From contig NC_060909.1 in assembly GCF_014805685.1 (NCBI RefSeq), forward strand, positions 9,436,292 to 9,500,291: a DNA stretch of 64,000 nucleotides, read 5' to 3'. The notes beneath the pieces were generated by a model that worked only from the letters and a program-made list of their open reading frames with translations, was not told the origin of the DNA and made no database searches. The position numbers were made by a program, and so were the translations under genes. The stretch is from Silurus meridionalis (lineage: Eukaryota > Chordata > Actinopteri > Siluriformes > Siluridae). Positions within the stretch are counted from its first letter, which is position 1, and each line of letters begins with the position of its first letter. This document shows positions 12,593 through 24,740 of the stretch, piece after piece.

Positions 12593-13000
12593 TCACATTT
12601 CACACGGTGGTTCTCCCTCCACTCCACCAGAGGGAGTCAACACCTGAATTCTAAACACCTCCGGGTCATAGGGTCACTTCTTGTTGTTAGCCTATTTATG
12701 CTACACATAACTTTGTCAAGTTTTGCGTGTACTAGGCTGGTCTCTCTGTTCCATGGTTTTTGTGATGTTATTGTATACCGACCCTTGCTTTTATTTGTGA
12801 CAATTTTCTTTGCTCATCGTATTTTGGTATGGTTGTCTTTGCTGTTTGCCCTATTGTGTACTGAGCTTTTTTTGTGTCAAGAAAAGTGGGAAAACATTCC
12901 AAAGTTTAGATGTGTAAAAAACACTTATTCACAAAGAATTGATGCTATGATAAAGACAAAAGGTGTTTCCACAAAGTGGGATGGGTGCACAGACTTATGA
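12593..13000 (+). other. Unclassified stretch with a Tc1-like transposase tail
   Basis: A 138-codon open frame covers 12584-13000. Its last part, WENIPKFRCVKNTYSQRIDA then MIKTKGVSTKW, resembles the C-terminus of Tc1 transposases (W..IP...... ..R..A.IK.KG..TK). The hydrophobic first part (LLVVSLFMLHITLSS...) is not recognised and is probably chance. Taken as transposon debris, not a gene. Confidence 0.4.
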
Positions 13001-14288
13001 AATTAAGCTGTAGTAGTTTTTTTATGCTCTCAATAAATAATTTGTATTTTTTTAAGATCCAATTAAAGAGGTAACAAGTCTTAAATTTGTGTTTGTAACA
13101 AATCTCGCTGGTTCTGTGCTGAAAGAAAAAAAAAGAGAAAATAGTTAACCAGCAGAGTGTTTTACCCCCGTGCTTTCCTTTCCAGTACTTACACTGGGGC
13201 TCACCCACACTCTTGCAGATCGGCCCGCCTTTTCTCTGCGATCTGCCTATCTCACATGCAGCTCAGCATGCCTTTCCTTGGCACTTGCCTGAGCTACTTC
13301 GTGGACCGGCATGCCTTCTAAGCGTCCACCTGAGCACACTTGCAAACTGGCACAACATTCTCTCAGCAACCTTCCATGCTCAGTTACTGTTCGGAGACCC
13401 TTCCACTCTCATCTGTTTGGTGTGTCTCTCTCCTCTCCTGAGGTGCCCTTCTCCTTTTTAATGGATGCAGGAATGAAACAAGGGCATTAAATAGTCCGCA
13501 GAAGTAGTTTCAACCCTTGTTTCTTCTGGCTTCACCCTCCATTCGCAAACCGCTGCCAGATACACCCAACGGCTGACTCAGGCCAGGTAACCATCCGGCC
13601 TGAGCTGACTCCAAATCCCCCCCTGGCCTGCAAGGCAAGAGCTGTTGGGATGTGACTGTCCCCGGGTACACCGCCATTTGGATTTTCCTGGAGAGGCATG
13701 GCAGACGATGGTGTGCCCGTTTTGCTGCCGGTCCCATCTCTCCGAACAGGATGCAGGTGGCTGCAGCACTCCTCCTTGGCCTGGTCCTGTTCCCTCCAGA
13801 GCAAAGTCTCCATGTCATCATACCTCTCTTCCAGCATCGGGTTTCGGCATCACTGAAACAAATTTTACTGGTTCCCATGTAGTCTTACTGCTCCAAACTC
13901 CACTTGCGAACTGATGCCAGTGTTATTTCTGTTTTTATATTTTTAAAAACATGCAAATATCCACCACACACGCACCTACACACACATATATACATACAAT
14001 ATATGTGTATATATATATATAGAGAGAGAGAGAATGCCCTTGATTAATTGACCTCCTCTAAAAAAGCAAAAGTTTTAGCAGTTTACTGGTCTGAAACATT
14101 CCGTTTTGTGTTAACACAACGCCAGAAAGGAAAGACGTCAAAATTGTTGCTACCCATTAATCTGTGAAGTGTTCTAACAACTTTTGAAAAAATTTTAACC
14201 CCAATCTTTCCAGGATTAGACATCCCAGCAAATTCACCCCAAGTTCAGACTATGCAATGCTTAGAAGAATTGCAAAAATCTCCAGTCA
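13001..14288. other. Unclassified GC-richer block, probably old repeat
   Basis: The part 13160-13930 is clearly more GC-rich than its surroundings. Overlapping frames of 60-120 codons exist on both strands, but none has a recognisable domain or a codon pattern that favours one frame. A short TA/GA repeat lies at 13985-14032. Confidence 0.4.
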
Positions 14289-14296
14289 CATTTCAG

Positions 14297-15194
14297 CAGT
14301 GGCAGGCGGTCAGGTCTAGAAAAGCCTTCTCTGCTGGCCTAAACACTGTCAGAAGCACTGACCCACATTTACAACCTAAATTCTAATATTTGTTCTATGA
14401 AATTGTATTAATTTATTCCCAATAGTCTTTTCCTCTTCATTTTGTAGCGTTTTGCTTGGCTGCACTGCTTCTAGTACGTGTATGTAGATGTAAGATTTTT
14501 CGTCCAATCAGATTTCAGCCTCTATGTACTGCCATGTCAATCCCATCTCCCCAGGGACTGCAAAGTTAATACTGCTGGCTCTTTGGCCATAGGAAATATT
14601 AGCACGTGTCTGTTTCTTTAACTAATCAGATTTCATATTTGCCTTACAGGGCCAGCTAGCTGGAATAGCTACCAGAATAACGTCAGCATTTTTTCATCCT
14701 CTGATTGGTTGGTCAGAAGGAAACTGTTACAGCCAAGTTTGACTGGCAAAACACGTGTGTAGCTCTCTGCACACATTAAGAGTTTGGCCAACCCCGAAAC
14801 TAGCTAGCTTGTCTCAGCCCAGGAAAGGGTTTTTTTGCCACTTCCAGACCAGTAAATACGAGTGGTACGACTGGCTTACAGCCTCTGAGGAGATGTGTAA
14901 ATTATGAGTCTGCATCTCTGGTGAGTAGGTTGTATTTTATTTACATTTTTTATGTTTTTGTCATGTTATTAGACAAATATTGATTCTAAATTGCTCCAGA
15001 TGATGTAGGTGGCAAAGTTGCAGTGGTGGAGTAGAGGTTTGGAGTTTTCTTAACTTGGTTTCTTACTTTAGTAAAATGATATTCACCCTCCATATGTAAA
15101 AATGTTTCTCTCTGTAATGCCACACGTTGTTATATTGCGTTTTTGTATGTTATTGATGGTTTCTATAATTGTGATGTGATAGTGCATTCCACTG
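14297..15194 (+). mobile_element. Non-autonomous hAT-like element, copy 1
   Basis: An 898-bp element starting CAGTGGCAGGC and ending CATTCCACTG, flanked by a perfect 8-bp target duplication CATTTCAG (14289-14296 and 15195-15202). The 8-bp duplication and CAGTG...CACTG ends fit the hAT superfamily. No transposase frame. The interior shares sequence with copies at 22467, 24434, 29642, 35183 and (inverted) 55615. Confidence 0.8.
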
Positions 15195-15329
15195 CATTTC
15201 AGACAGCATGTTAAATGTAAATGTTTATGACAGCTAAATTTAAAAAAGATTGAACTAATAGGGTTTATTTGGGAGGTTTGCCTGGAGAAAAGCCTATTTT
15301 TACTTAAAAGAACATGGCAGTATGGCTTT

Positions 15330-15600
15330 GACTTTAAGGAGCACAAGACTTCTGGAACAATGCCCTTTGGACAGATGAGACCAAAGTAAAGATGTTTAGC
15401 CATAATGCACAGCATCAGGTTTGGCAAAACCAAAATACAACATATGAGCACAATCACCTCATGCCAACTGCCAAGCACAGTGGTGGAAGGGTGATGATTT
15501 GGGTTTGTTTTGCAGCCACAGGACATGAGAAACTTGCAGTCCTAATTGTAAAACCTGATAAGAACCAGATGATTTCTTAAATTTTTATCCTCATAAAAAT
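15330..15600 (+). mobile_element. Tc1-like transposase fragment (plus strand)
   Basis: Reads WNNALWTDETKVKMFSHNAQ, then GGRVMIWVCFAATGHEK. The first is the Tc1 block carrying the first catalytic aspartate (W(S/T)DE(T/S)K); the second is the conserved 'GGxSVMVWGCF' region. Both transposase ends are missing. Confidence 0.75.
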
Positions 15601-15629
15601 TGGCACCACAGCATTTAATTCTGCCCAGA

Positions 15630-16500
15630 GTTTCATTGATTTCTCACCAAGTTATTGTATTGATGATAAGAGACTCGGCCCAGCATATCCCAACAACTGT
15701 CAGTCTGGACTTTGTGGCTGCCAATCATGAATCCTGGCACTGTTAGGAATATGCTTGTGCCATCAGGGAAGAAAAAAAATCCATGTATGAAAAAAAACAT
15801 TTTTTGGGCACATAACATTATTTACCCTAGACCTTGCCAATTTAAGTAGCTCCAGATCTCCACAGGCTTTTATGGTATAGGCACTAGGCATCATAGATGC
15901 ATCACTTCATATGCCTCTCTACTTACCCGAATATGCCCATTACTCTAGAACAGGGTAAATCTGGACTCATCAGACAGCATGACCTTTTTTTCATTGCTCC
16001 AGAGTTGAATCTTTATGCTCTAGCAAATTGAAGGCTTTTCCAATTAGCCTCACTGATAAGTGGTTTTCTTAAGGCTACACAGCTGTTTTGTCCCAATCCC
16101 TTGAGTTCTCTTCATATTTTGCACATGGAAATGCTCTTACTTTCACTATTAAACATAGCTGTGAGTTCTACTGGTTTTTTTTTCCTTTTCCAATTTGATT
16201 TCACCAGCTCTTTAAGTGATCTTTAGTCACATTCATTCAGGCATTTATTTCCAACCATATTTCTTCTTCAAAGATGAAAGTTTACCACTATCCGTTTATG
16301 TTTTAATAATGCATTGAACAGTTCTAAACCTAATTTTAGTAGTTCCAGCAATCTCCCTAGCCTTTACTTGATGCTGGCCAATAATTTGACCCTTCTATAT
16401 CAGAGTTACATATTTTCCACAACCACAGAATATGTCTTCTGACATGGTTGTTTAAGAAATGAAAAGCATCTCACTTCATTAGTTAGGGTTAATGACTCGT
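15630..16500 (-). mobile_element. Second Tc1-like remnant, opposite orientation
   Basis: On the minus strand, segments resemble the Tc1 motif 'LMLSDESRFTL' (about 15990-15950, in 'GTCTGATGAGTCC') with helix-turn-helix-like upstream sequence toward 16400. Heavily mutated; no intact inverted repeats recognised. It abuts the plus-strand Tc1 fragment, suggesting one insertion next to or into another. Confidence 0.5.
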
Positions 16501-16578
16501 TGCCATCTGAAACATATTAATGACTGCAGTAATTATTCAAGCTTTCACCTATTTGCTTTATTAAATCCAGGTAATGAT

Positions 16579-16692
<114 letters not shown>

Positions 16693-16699
16693 ATAGTAT

Positions 16700-18016
16700 A
16701 ATATACACATAGTATGGGGAAAACTTTATATTATATTGTTAAATTATAATTATATATTATATAATTATATTAACTAATTTATTAATTTATCAATTGTTGA
16801 ATACATTTAATTTATTAATAATTATTCAATTCTAAGGATTACAATGGTTCCACATGATTAAATTTAGTTTAATTAATATAATTTGTCCAATATTATTTGA
16901 TTTTGTATTTCCAAAGCTCTGTAATAGTTGAGCTAAATGTTTTTCTGCCACATGTTTCAATCAAGTAAAAGGTTCTAAGTCCTGTTAAGCACCACAATCC
17001 TTGTGAGATTCCATAATGTAATTGGTTTGAGAATGCTTACATTTACATTACACTTTACACACTCTGTCTAGCAATTAGAAACCTGTTTCAATTACCTTTA
17101 GTATGAAATTAGATCACATTATGATTAGAAATATTAATGAGAAATACTTTAATATAAACCAAAGCAAACCCCATCCTGACAAACCTAAATCTATAAAAAC
17201 ACATACTGGATTTTCATTTTTTTTAATGTAGCACAAGATTATTTAAATATTTGAAATTTTAAAAAAAAATCTAGAAATATGTTTAGTGCTCTTATTTTTG
17301 GTTTATTGTAATCTTATTATAAAACATACTAGATCAATTACTAGATGTGCCTACAGTGAGATTCAGTAGTTTCAAAAACTGAAATGCATCAGCTAATGTA
17401 GAAACAAATGTACTAAAGAAAAAAAAAATAGTTTACTAAATGTAATGACAAGAGAAATGGTAAACTTTTCAATATTTAGAAAAGAGATTGTTTGCACCCA
17501 TTTTATTATTTTTAAATTTATTTATTTATTTATTGTGAACTGCCAAAAATGTTTCTAGCATTACTTTTTAGAAGAAAAAAAACCAAACAAACAAGAAAAA
17601 TATAACAAAACATGATGGCTTCTGGATTTTGCAGGAAAATAAAATAAAACATTTTTGTGCCACAGTCAGAGACATTTATAAGAACTGTGGCAAATTCTCT
17701 AAGATGTTCCGTAAACCTTACAGCCAATTTCTATTTCAAAAATAAAGCAAATGGTTGTCACTGACTGTTTTAAAGTTTATTCGTGTTTACTGCTTTTATA
17801 ATAATAATAATTATTATTATAATAACATTATTTATAATAATAATGCAAAATATTTCATTCCATAAGATATAAAGGCAGCTTAGTTTTACAGCATTTCTTT
17901 GCAAGACCTTTACACAGTACTGTACATAAGAAACCCTTAATAATATTGCAATATGCATACAGTTGCATTGTTTTAGAGAATTTATTTTCTATTCTGACTT
18001 GTTACATTTGTAATTA
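16700..18016. other. AT-rich intergenic DNA, no gene seen
   Basis: Very AT-rich. An AAT/ATT inverted repeat at 17799-17844 could form a hairpin. Nothing else recognised. Confidence 0.7.
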
Positions 18017-18220
18017 CAGTGAGGAAAATAAGTATTTGAACACCCTGCTATTTTGCAAGTTCTCCCACTTAGTAATCATGGAGGGGTCTGAAATTGTCAT
18101 CGTAGGTGCATGTCCACTGTGAGAGACATAATCTAAAAAAAAAAATCCAGAAATCACAATGTATGATTTTTAAACTATTTATTTGTATGATACAGCTGCA
18201 AATAAGTATTTAAACACCTG
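18017..18220 (+). repeat. Left inverted repeat of the Tc1 element
   Basis: About 204 bp, inverse of 19411-19617 with small differences. It contains the outer and inner transposase-site-like repeats (AATAAGTATTTGAACACC and AATAAGTATTTAAACACC). Confidence 0.9.
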
Positions 18221-18259
18221 AGAAAGTCAATGTTAATATTTGGTACAGTAGCCTTTGTT

Positions 18260-19250
18260 TGCAATTACAGAGGTCAAACGTTTCCTGTAGTTTTTCACCA
18301 GGTTTGCACACACTGCAGGAGGGATTTTGGCCCACTCCTCCACACAGATCTTCTCTAGATCAGTCAGGTTTCTGGCCTGTCGCTGAGAAACACAGAGTTT
18401 GAGCTCCCTCCAAAGATTCTCTATTGGGTTTAGGTCTGAGACTGGCTAGGCCACGCCAGAACCTTGATATGCTTCTTACAGAGCCACTCCTTGGTTATCC
18501 TGGCTGTGTGCTTCGGGTCATTGTCATGTTGGAAGACCCAGCCTCGACCCATCTTCAATGCTCTAACTGAGGGAAGGAGGTTGTTCCCAAAATCTCGCAA
18601 TACATGGCCCCGGTCATCCTCTCCTTAATACAGTGCAGTCGCCCTGTCCCATGTGCAGAAAAACACCCCAAAGATGATGCTACCACCCCATGCTTCACAG
18701 TAGGGATGGTGTTCTGGATGGTACTCATCATTCTTCTTCCTCCAAACACGCTTAGTGGAATTATGACCCAAAAGTTCTATTTTGGTCTCATCTGACCACA
18801 TGACTTTCTCCCATGACTCCTCTGGATCATCCAAATGGTCATTGGCAAACTTAAGACGTGCCTGGACATGTGCTGGTTTAAGCAGGGGAACCTTCCGTGC
18901 CATGCATGATTTCAAACCATGACGCCTTAGTGTATTACCAACAGTAACCTTGGAAACGGTGGTCCCAGATCTTTTCAGGTCATTGACCAGCTCCTCCAGT
19001 GTAGTTCTGGGCTGATTTCTCACCTTCCTTAGGATCATTGAGACCCCACGAGGTGAGATCTTGCATGGAGCCCCAGTCCGAGGGAGATTGACAGTCATGT
19101 TTAGCTTCTTCCATTTTCTAATGATTGCTCCAACAGTGGACCTTTTTCACCAAGCTGCTTGGCAATTTCCCCGTAGCCCTTTCCAGCCTTGTGGAGGTGT
19201 ACAATTTTGTCTCTAGTGTCTTTGGACAGCTCTTTGGTCTTGGCCATGTT
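18260..19250 (-). pseudogene. Tc1 transposase pseudogene (DD34E type)
   Basis: Cut-and-paste transposase that excises the element and reinserts it at TA. The longest intact frame is 19098-18625, with an HTH region ([20 protein letters not shown]) and the catalytic block [13 protein letters not shown], whose first Asp is at 18790-18792. The second Asp lies in [10 protein letters not shown] (codon 18523-18525) and the Glu in NPIENLW (18419-18421). Frame changes occur near 18700 (into the frame of [20 protein letters not shown]) and between the second Asp and the Glu, whose spacing is not a multiple of three. All catalytic residues are still readable, so inactivation looks fairly recent, but the copy is not autonomous. 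Confidence 0.88.
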
Positions 19251-19410
19251 AGTAGTTGGATTCTTACTGATTGTATGGGGTGGACAGGTGTCTCTATGCA
19301 GCTAACGACCCCAAACAGGTGCATCTAATTTAGGATAATAAATGTAGTGGAGGTGGACATTTTAAAGGCAGACTAACAGGTCTTTGAGGGTCAGAATTCT
19401 AGCTGATAGA

Positions 19411-19617
19411 CAGGTGTTCAAATACTTATTTGCAGCTGTATCATACAAATAAATAGTTTAAAAATCATATATTGTGATTTCTGTTTTTTTTTTTTTTAGA
19501 TTATGTCTCTCACAGTGGACATGCACCTACGATGACCATTTCAGACCCCTCCATGATTTCTAAGTGGGAGAACTTGCAAAATAGCAGGGTGTTCAAATAT
19601 TATTATTTTCCTCACTG
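19411..19617 (-). repeat. Right inverted repeat of the Tc1 element
   Basis: About 207 bp, pairing with 18017-18220. A poly-T stretch near 19483-19497 is longer than its partner. Confidence 0.9.
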
Positions 19618-19623
19618 TATGTT

Positions 19624-19767
<144 letters not shown>

Positions 19768-20093
19768 CAACTTTATAGTCATTGCATAGTACAGGTACAC
19801 AGCAACGAAATGCAGTTTGGCATCTACCAGAAGTGCAAAATGTAGCAGTCGCAAAAGTGCAGATAAATCTAGCATATTTACAGCAAGTGGTATATATGAA
19901 AGCATATACAGTGAATAAATATAAAGGCTATTATAGTGCAGAGATGTGTGGACATACAGGATTACAGTGAATAAATATAAAGGTTCAGAAATGGTTCTAA
20001 GGCTACGGCATTGAAGAGGAATGTGCAGAAGTGAAAGGTTACGAGATCACAAGGTTATGGCATTCAAGGAGTTAGCAAGCTGAATAAACAGTC

Positions 20094-20096
<3 letters not shown>

Positions 20097-20170
<74 letters not shown>
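20097..20170. repeat. (TA)n microsatellite inside the LINE 3' region
   Basis: About 74 bp of TA, interrupting the LINE's 3' untranslated region. Confidence 0.95.
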
Positions 20171-20174
<4 letters not shown>

Positions 20175-20581
20175 CATACGTTATATACACATAAATGAAT
20201 GAAATGTTGGGCAGAATGTACAGTAATGATATAAAGATACATATAGATAAAAATAGTGCAGATGTACTGAGGAGTAAAAAGATATACTATGTAGAATGTA
20301 CATGTATTTACAGAGGTTATATACAGTCTTTTTTTTTGTGTTTGTTTTGTAGTGATTAAGCGGTGTAGTGTAGAGTTCAGTAGTGTGATGGTGGATGGAA
20401 AAAAGCTGTCCCTGAACCTGCTTGTTCTGGTGCGTAAGTTCCTGTATCTCCTTCTTGATGGAAGGAGGTTAAACAGTTTATGACTAAGATGTGAAGAGTC
20501 CTTGATAATGTTGTGAGCTCTGCGCAGACATCTGCTGTGGTGAAGGTGTTCAATGGCAGGTAGTTGGGTGGCAGTGATGCG

Positions 20582-22197
20582 TCAGGCGGTTTTGACCACC
20601 CTTTGCATGGCTTTACATTCACACACAGTGGAGCCTCTGTACCATATGGTGATGGAGTTGGTCAGGATGCTCTCAATGATGCAGCGGTAGAAACTGGTTG
20701 AAATCCCCGGGGACAGATGAGATTTCTTGAGACTTCTTGTGCTTTTTACCAGAGCTGACGTGTTCTGCTGCCAGGACAGATCCTCAGAGATGTGAACTTC
20801 CAGGAACTTAAAGCTGGAGACTCGCTCTACCTCAGTTCCATTGATGTTGACTGGTAGATGTCTCCTGCTGTTGGATTTCCGAAAGTCCACAATGAGCTCT
20901 TTGGTCTTTGTGGCGTTAAGGGTCAGGTTGTTGGTGGCACACCATGCTGCCAGATTACGGATCTCTTCACTGTAGGCCGATTCGTCATTGTTGTCGATCT
21001 GGCCCACCACGGTGGTGTCATCTGCATACTTAATGAAGATGTTGGAGTTATAAAGAGGAGCACAATCGTGGTTGAACAGGGAGTAGAGTAGTGGGCTCAG
21101 AACACAGCCCTGTGGGATGCCAGTGTTTAGAATGAGGGTTGAGGATACCTGGTTTCCCAACCTGACAGAATAAGGTCTGTTGGTGAGAAAGTCTAGAATC
21201 CATCTGCAAGTGGAGGTGCAGATACCCAGTTCACTGAGATTAGTAAACAGTACAGTGGGGAGGACTGTATTAAACACAGAGCTAAAGTCAATGAACAGCA
21301 TTCTGATGTATGTGTTGCTTTTATCCAGGTGGGTGAGAGCTGAATTAAGAGCTGTGGAAACTGCATGCTCTGTTGACCTGTTCGGGCAAACTGGTTTGGG
21401 TCCAGTGTAGGTGGTAGGCCCGCAGTGAGGTGATTCAGTACCAGTTTCTCAAAGCACTTCATAGCAATGGGGGTGAGTGCAACTGGGCAAAAGTCATTCA
21501 GGCATTCAGCAGCTGCGTACTTAGGCACAGGTATGATGGTTGTGGTCTTCAGGCATGTAGGAACTGTGGCTTGGGCCAGTGACAGGTTGAAAATGTCAGT
21601 AAAAACCTGTGCCAGTTGTCCAGCGCATGCTCTGAGAACACGTCCCAGTATGCCATTCGGGCCAGCTGCCTTGCGTGCATCCACTTTGCTAAACACTGAA
21701 TAGACGTCCGTTGTTGAGAGTGAAAGTGGGCTGTAAGCAGTAGAAGAGTCCGTGGTTGGTGTAAAATGTCCTGTGCTTTGGTCAAAACAAACAAAAAAGT
21801 GATTGAGTTCATCCGGTTGGAAGGCACTGCTGGTTGGTTGAGCTGTAGGTTTGTAGTCTGTGATGGACTGGATGCCTTTCCACATGCGTCTGAGGTCAGA
21901 GTTGTGGAAGTGCTCTTCTATGTGGAGTTTGAATATGAGTTTTGCTTTCCTGATGCCTCTTTTCAGGTTGGCAGTGGCTCTGTTGTAGTCCTCTGCACTG
22001 CCAGATTTAAAGGCAGCATCTCTTGCTTTCAACAGGAGACGGACTTCAGAGTTCATCCACAGCTTCTGGTTAGGAAAGCATTTCACATGTTTGACAGTAG
22101 TGACATTGTCAATGCATGTGTTAATATGGTCCAAAACTGATGATGTGTAAATGTCCATGTCTGTGTGAGAGTCCAGTGTGGCCTGTGAGGTAAACAT
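20582..22197 (-). pseudogene. LINE reverse transcriptase pseudogene
   Basis: Copies element RNA into DNA at the target. Upstream frame (22197-21193): a linker region (YKPTAQPTSS..., [25 protein letters not shown]) of the CR1/L2/Rex1 group. Downstream frame (21301-20582): [31 protein letters not shown], the catalytic [12 protein letters not shown] with YADD at 21017-21028, then [19 protein letters not shown] and [15 protein letters not shown] frameshift near 21300-21400 separates the halves, and motifs such as 'FLGVHI' are mutated. The catalytic pair of Asp residues is intact, but the frame is broken, so it is not active. Exact clade not determined. Confidence 0.85.
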
Positions 22198-22359
22198 GTT
22201 CCAGTCAGTATCCTGAAACTGTTGCTGTAGAGAAGAAATGGCTATACCTTTACTGTCCTCACAGCTGGTTTCACACGTTTGATCAGTGGTGTGTATTTGG
22301 GTAGCATGAACAAAAAGAGGTGATCAGACTGACCCAAGTGGGGGAGGGGAATGTGTGTG

Positions 22360-22466
22360 TAAGTAAATTACGAGTTTGACACTTTTTAGTTGTGTTAATG
22401 TTTTCAGTCATTTAAGCACAATGTGTTTGCATCATAGTATTTCAATGCACACAGACCTGTCCTCCA
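22360..22466 (+). repeat. Unit repeated at 29530-29641 (flank of a hAT-like insertion)
   Basis: About 107 bp starting TAAGTAAATTACGAG is almost identical to 29527-29641, including the GTCCTCCA that immediately precedes the hAT-like element in both places. Confidence 0.85.
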
Positions 22467-23507
22467 CAGTGTTGGGCGGTCAGGGCCAGCAAAGAATTCT
22501 CTGCTGGCCTAAACACTATCAAAGCACTGACCTACATTTACAAACTTAATTCTAATATTTGCTCCATGAAATTGTATTAATTTTTTCCCAACAGTCTATT
22601 CCCTTCATTTCGTAGTGTGTCTCTTGGCTGCACTGCTTTCAGTACGTGTATGTATATGTTAGATTTTTTGTCCAATCAGATTTCAGCCTCTATGTGCTGC
22701 CATGTCAATCTAATCTGCCCAGGGCCTTCAAAGTCTGTACTGCTGGCCTTTTACCTTAGTCTCTGTAAGAAATGAGTCTGTTTCTTTAACCAATCAGATT
22801 TCATATTAGCCTCACAGGGTCAGCTAGCTGGCCCAGAATAGCGTCAGCATTTTTCTGTCCTTTATTGGTTGGTCAGAGGAAAACTGTTACATCCAAGTTC
22901 GACTAGCAAAACATGTATGTAGTGTTTGCACACACGAATAAATCTGAGTTAGACTTTTTAATGCTTATGGAGGAAGAGAAATTGATTTGGTCTCTGACAT
23001 ATTTAAAAATACATTTTCAAGAATAGCTAGACATCGTGAGAAGAGGTCGGCCAACCCCGAAGCTTAGCTACCTTGTCTCAGCCCGGGTAAGGGTTTGTTC
23101 ACCACATCCAGACCAGTAAATATGAGCGGTACCACTGGCTTACAGCCAGTGAGGAACGTTACAAATTATGAGTCTGCATCTCCGGAGAGTAGGTTGTATT
23201 TTATTTAAACTTGTAATGTTTTTGTCATGTTATTAGATAAATATTGATTCTGAATTGCCCCAGATGATGTAGGTGGCACAGTTGCGGTTGTAATGTAGAG
23301 GTTTGGAGCTTGCTTTAGAAAAATGGTATTCACGCCTGATCAGCGAAATGCCTCTCTCTCTTTAATGCCAAGCGTTGTTATATTGCGTTTTTGTATAGTA
23401 TTGAAGGTTTTTATGATTGCGATATGATAGTGGTGGTATTAACAGGTGGATTTAGCCAGGTAAGTCTCAACTGAATGCCCAGGTAACAAATGCATGGCCC
23501 GCCACTT
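22467..23507 (+). mobile_element. Non-autonomous hAT-like element, copy 2
   Basis: 1041 bp, start CAGTGTTGGGC, end GCCCGCCACTT (last base mutated from G). The 8-bp flanks GTCCTCCA (22459-22466) and GTCCTTTA (23508-23515) match at 6 of 8 positions. Same family as copy 1, sharing interior blocks such as CCAATCAGATTTCAGCCTC and GGCCAACCCCGAAGCT. Confidence 0.75.
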
Positions 23508-23515
23508 GTCCTTTA

Positions 23516-24224
23516 TGACTGTACATGAAAAGTTCAAACTCGGTGCTTATGCCTATGACCTAGGTATTTGTAATTCAAAAAATTCAGATGGAAAACTAAA
23601 AAGACTAGCCTAATTTCAGACAGAAATTTTCATGTCATGTTTCAAATGTCACTCTAGATGATACTGACTTCCATTTGTTAAAGGTTCATATATTAACTTT
23701 AGTAAATTAATCAGGGGAAAAAATATAATTTAATGAATATACAACATTTATGAAAAGTTGGAAGAGAGAGCATGCAATATAATCACTAACCAATACAAAT
23801 GATGTATTTTCCTAAAAATAAAAATAGACCAAGATCTTTGAACCATTTTATGATGCAATTTAAAAAATACATGCCTGACATCTTGAAAAGTTCTTTAGAG
23901 CTTTATTGTTCATTAGCAGAGGATGTTTGTTTTATCTACACTATATCCATTAGTAGCAACAAATCATAAAAAATAATGAAAAAGTTTCTTCTCTAGTTCA
24001 GGTTCTTGGCATAAAAGACGATATAATCTTCTATTTCTCAAGGTTTAATGTAGAATGCATTATGAGATACTGTTACTGCTCTCCATGCAAAGAGTATTTA
24101 TTTTAGTTACCCTAGACTTCTTGTCAGCTCAAACCAGCTGGTCATTCTTATCTGTCCCTTATTAACTAGGTGTTTTTGCCCAAAGAACATTCTGTGTTGA
24201 TACACAGTGTAGACTGATGTGTAA

Positions 24225-24275
<51 letters not shown>

Positions 24276-24433
24276 CTGTGTGAAAATCCCAGATGATCAA
24301 CAGTTTCTGAAATAGTCAGACCAACCCATCTGCACGAATAACCACACGACAGTCTCAAAGTCAGTGTGATCATATTTTTTCTACATTCTCATCTAGACTT
24401 TTCTGAAGCTCTCAAGCTATCATGACTTGATTA
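23516..24433. other. Intergenic DNA with a (GT)n microsatellite
   Basis: AT-rich, no gene seen. GT repeat at 24227-24274. Confidence 0.75.
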
Positions 24434-24740
24434 CAGTGGCTGTGAATCAAGGCAAGACCTTCTCTGCTGGCCTAAACTCCATTAGAATCACTGACATGCA
24501 TTTTAATATGTATAAATGAACGTGTTGTAAGTTATTTCTAATTGTCTTCATAGTGTTTCTCTTGGGTGTGCTGCTACAAGGACTGATTATATTGGAGTTT
24601 CTATCCAATCAGATTTCAGCCATCACATCACATGTTGCCAGGGTCAAAATCTGCCGTAAGGACTTCAAAATATAAACCCTGTGGCCATCTAGCAGGCATC
24701 CAACAATTTTAGCAATTCTTTTTTATGTTTTCGAGACCGG
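24434..24740 (+). mobile_element. Partial hAT-like element, copy 3
   Basis: Begins CAGTGGCTGTGAATCAAGGC and continues with family sequence (CTTCTCTGCTGGCCTAAAC, CCAATCAGATTTCAGCC). It ends about 300 bp in, without a right terminus. More diverged than copies 1 and 2. Confidence 0.6.

Larger units (their letters stand above)
18017..19617 (-). mobile_element. Full-length Tc1/mariner transposon, transposase frame-broken
   Basis: A 1601-bp element with ends CAGTGAGGAAAATAAGTATT and the inverse, flanked on both sides by the TA target dinucleotide (18015-18016 and 19618-19619). Inverted repeats are about 205 bp (18017-18220 and 19411-19617), each with an inner direct repeat of the AAATAAGTATTT type, the IR/DR arrangement of fish Tc1 elements. 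The transposase runs on the minus strand from about 19250 to 18260. Confidence 0.93.
19768..22355 (-). mobile_element. CR1/L2/Rex1-type LINE retrotransposon, degraded
   Basis: Minus-strand non-LTR retrotransposon whose 3' end (ACTATAAAGTTGTATC tail passing into TATC units) lies at 19768. The coding part spans about 22197-20582, and the 3'UTR contains a later TA expansion at 20097-20170. The 5' endonuclease region is not recognised, so the copy is probably 5'-truncated. Confidence 0.85.

Noticed and set aside
12584..13000. 138-codon frame with hydrophobic segments, a possible membrane protein
   Set aside because: The last part resembles a Tc1 transposase tail and the neighbourhood is transposon debris. 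The hydrophobic part is probably chance from T-rich DNA.
18001..18016. Calling the 18-19.6 kb element Sleeping Beauty
   Set aside because: The terminal sequence CAGTGAGGAAAATAAG differs from that of Sleeping Beauty; only the Tc1 superfamily can be supported.
20858..22140. Plus-strand open frames across the LINE
   Set aside because: They are shadows of the minus-strand reverse transcriptase, which has recognisable motifs.
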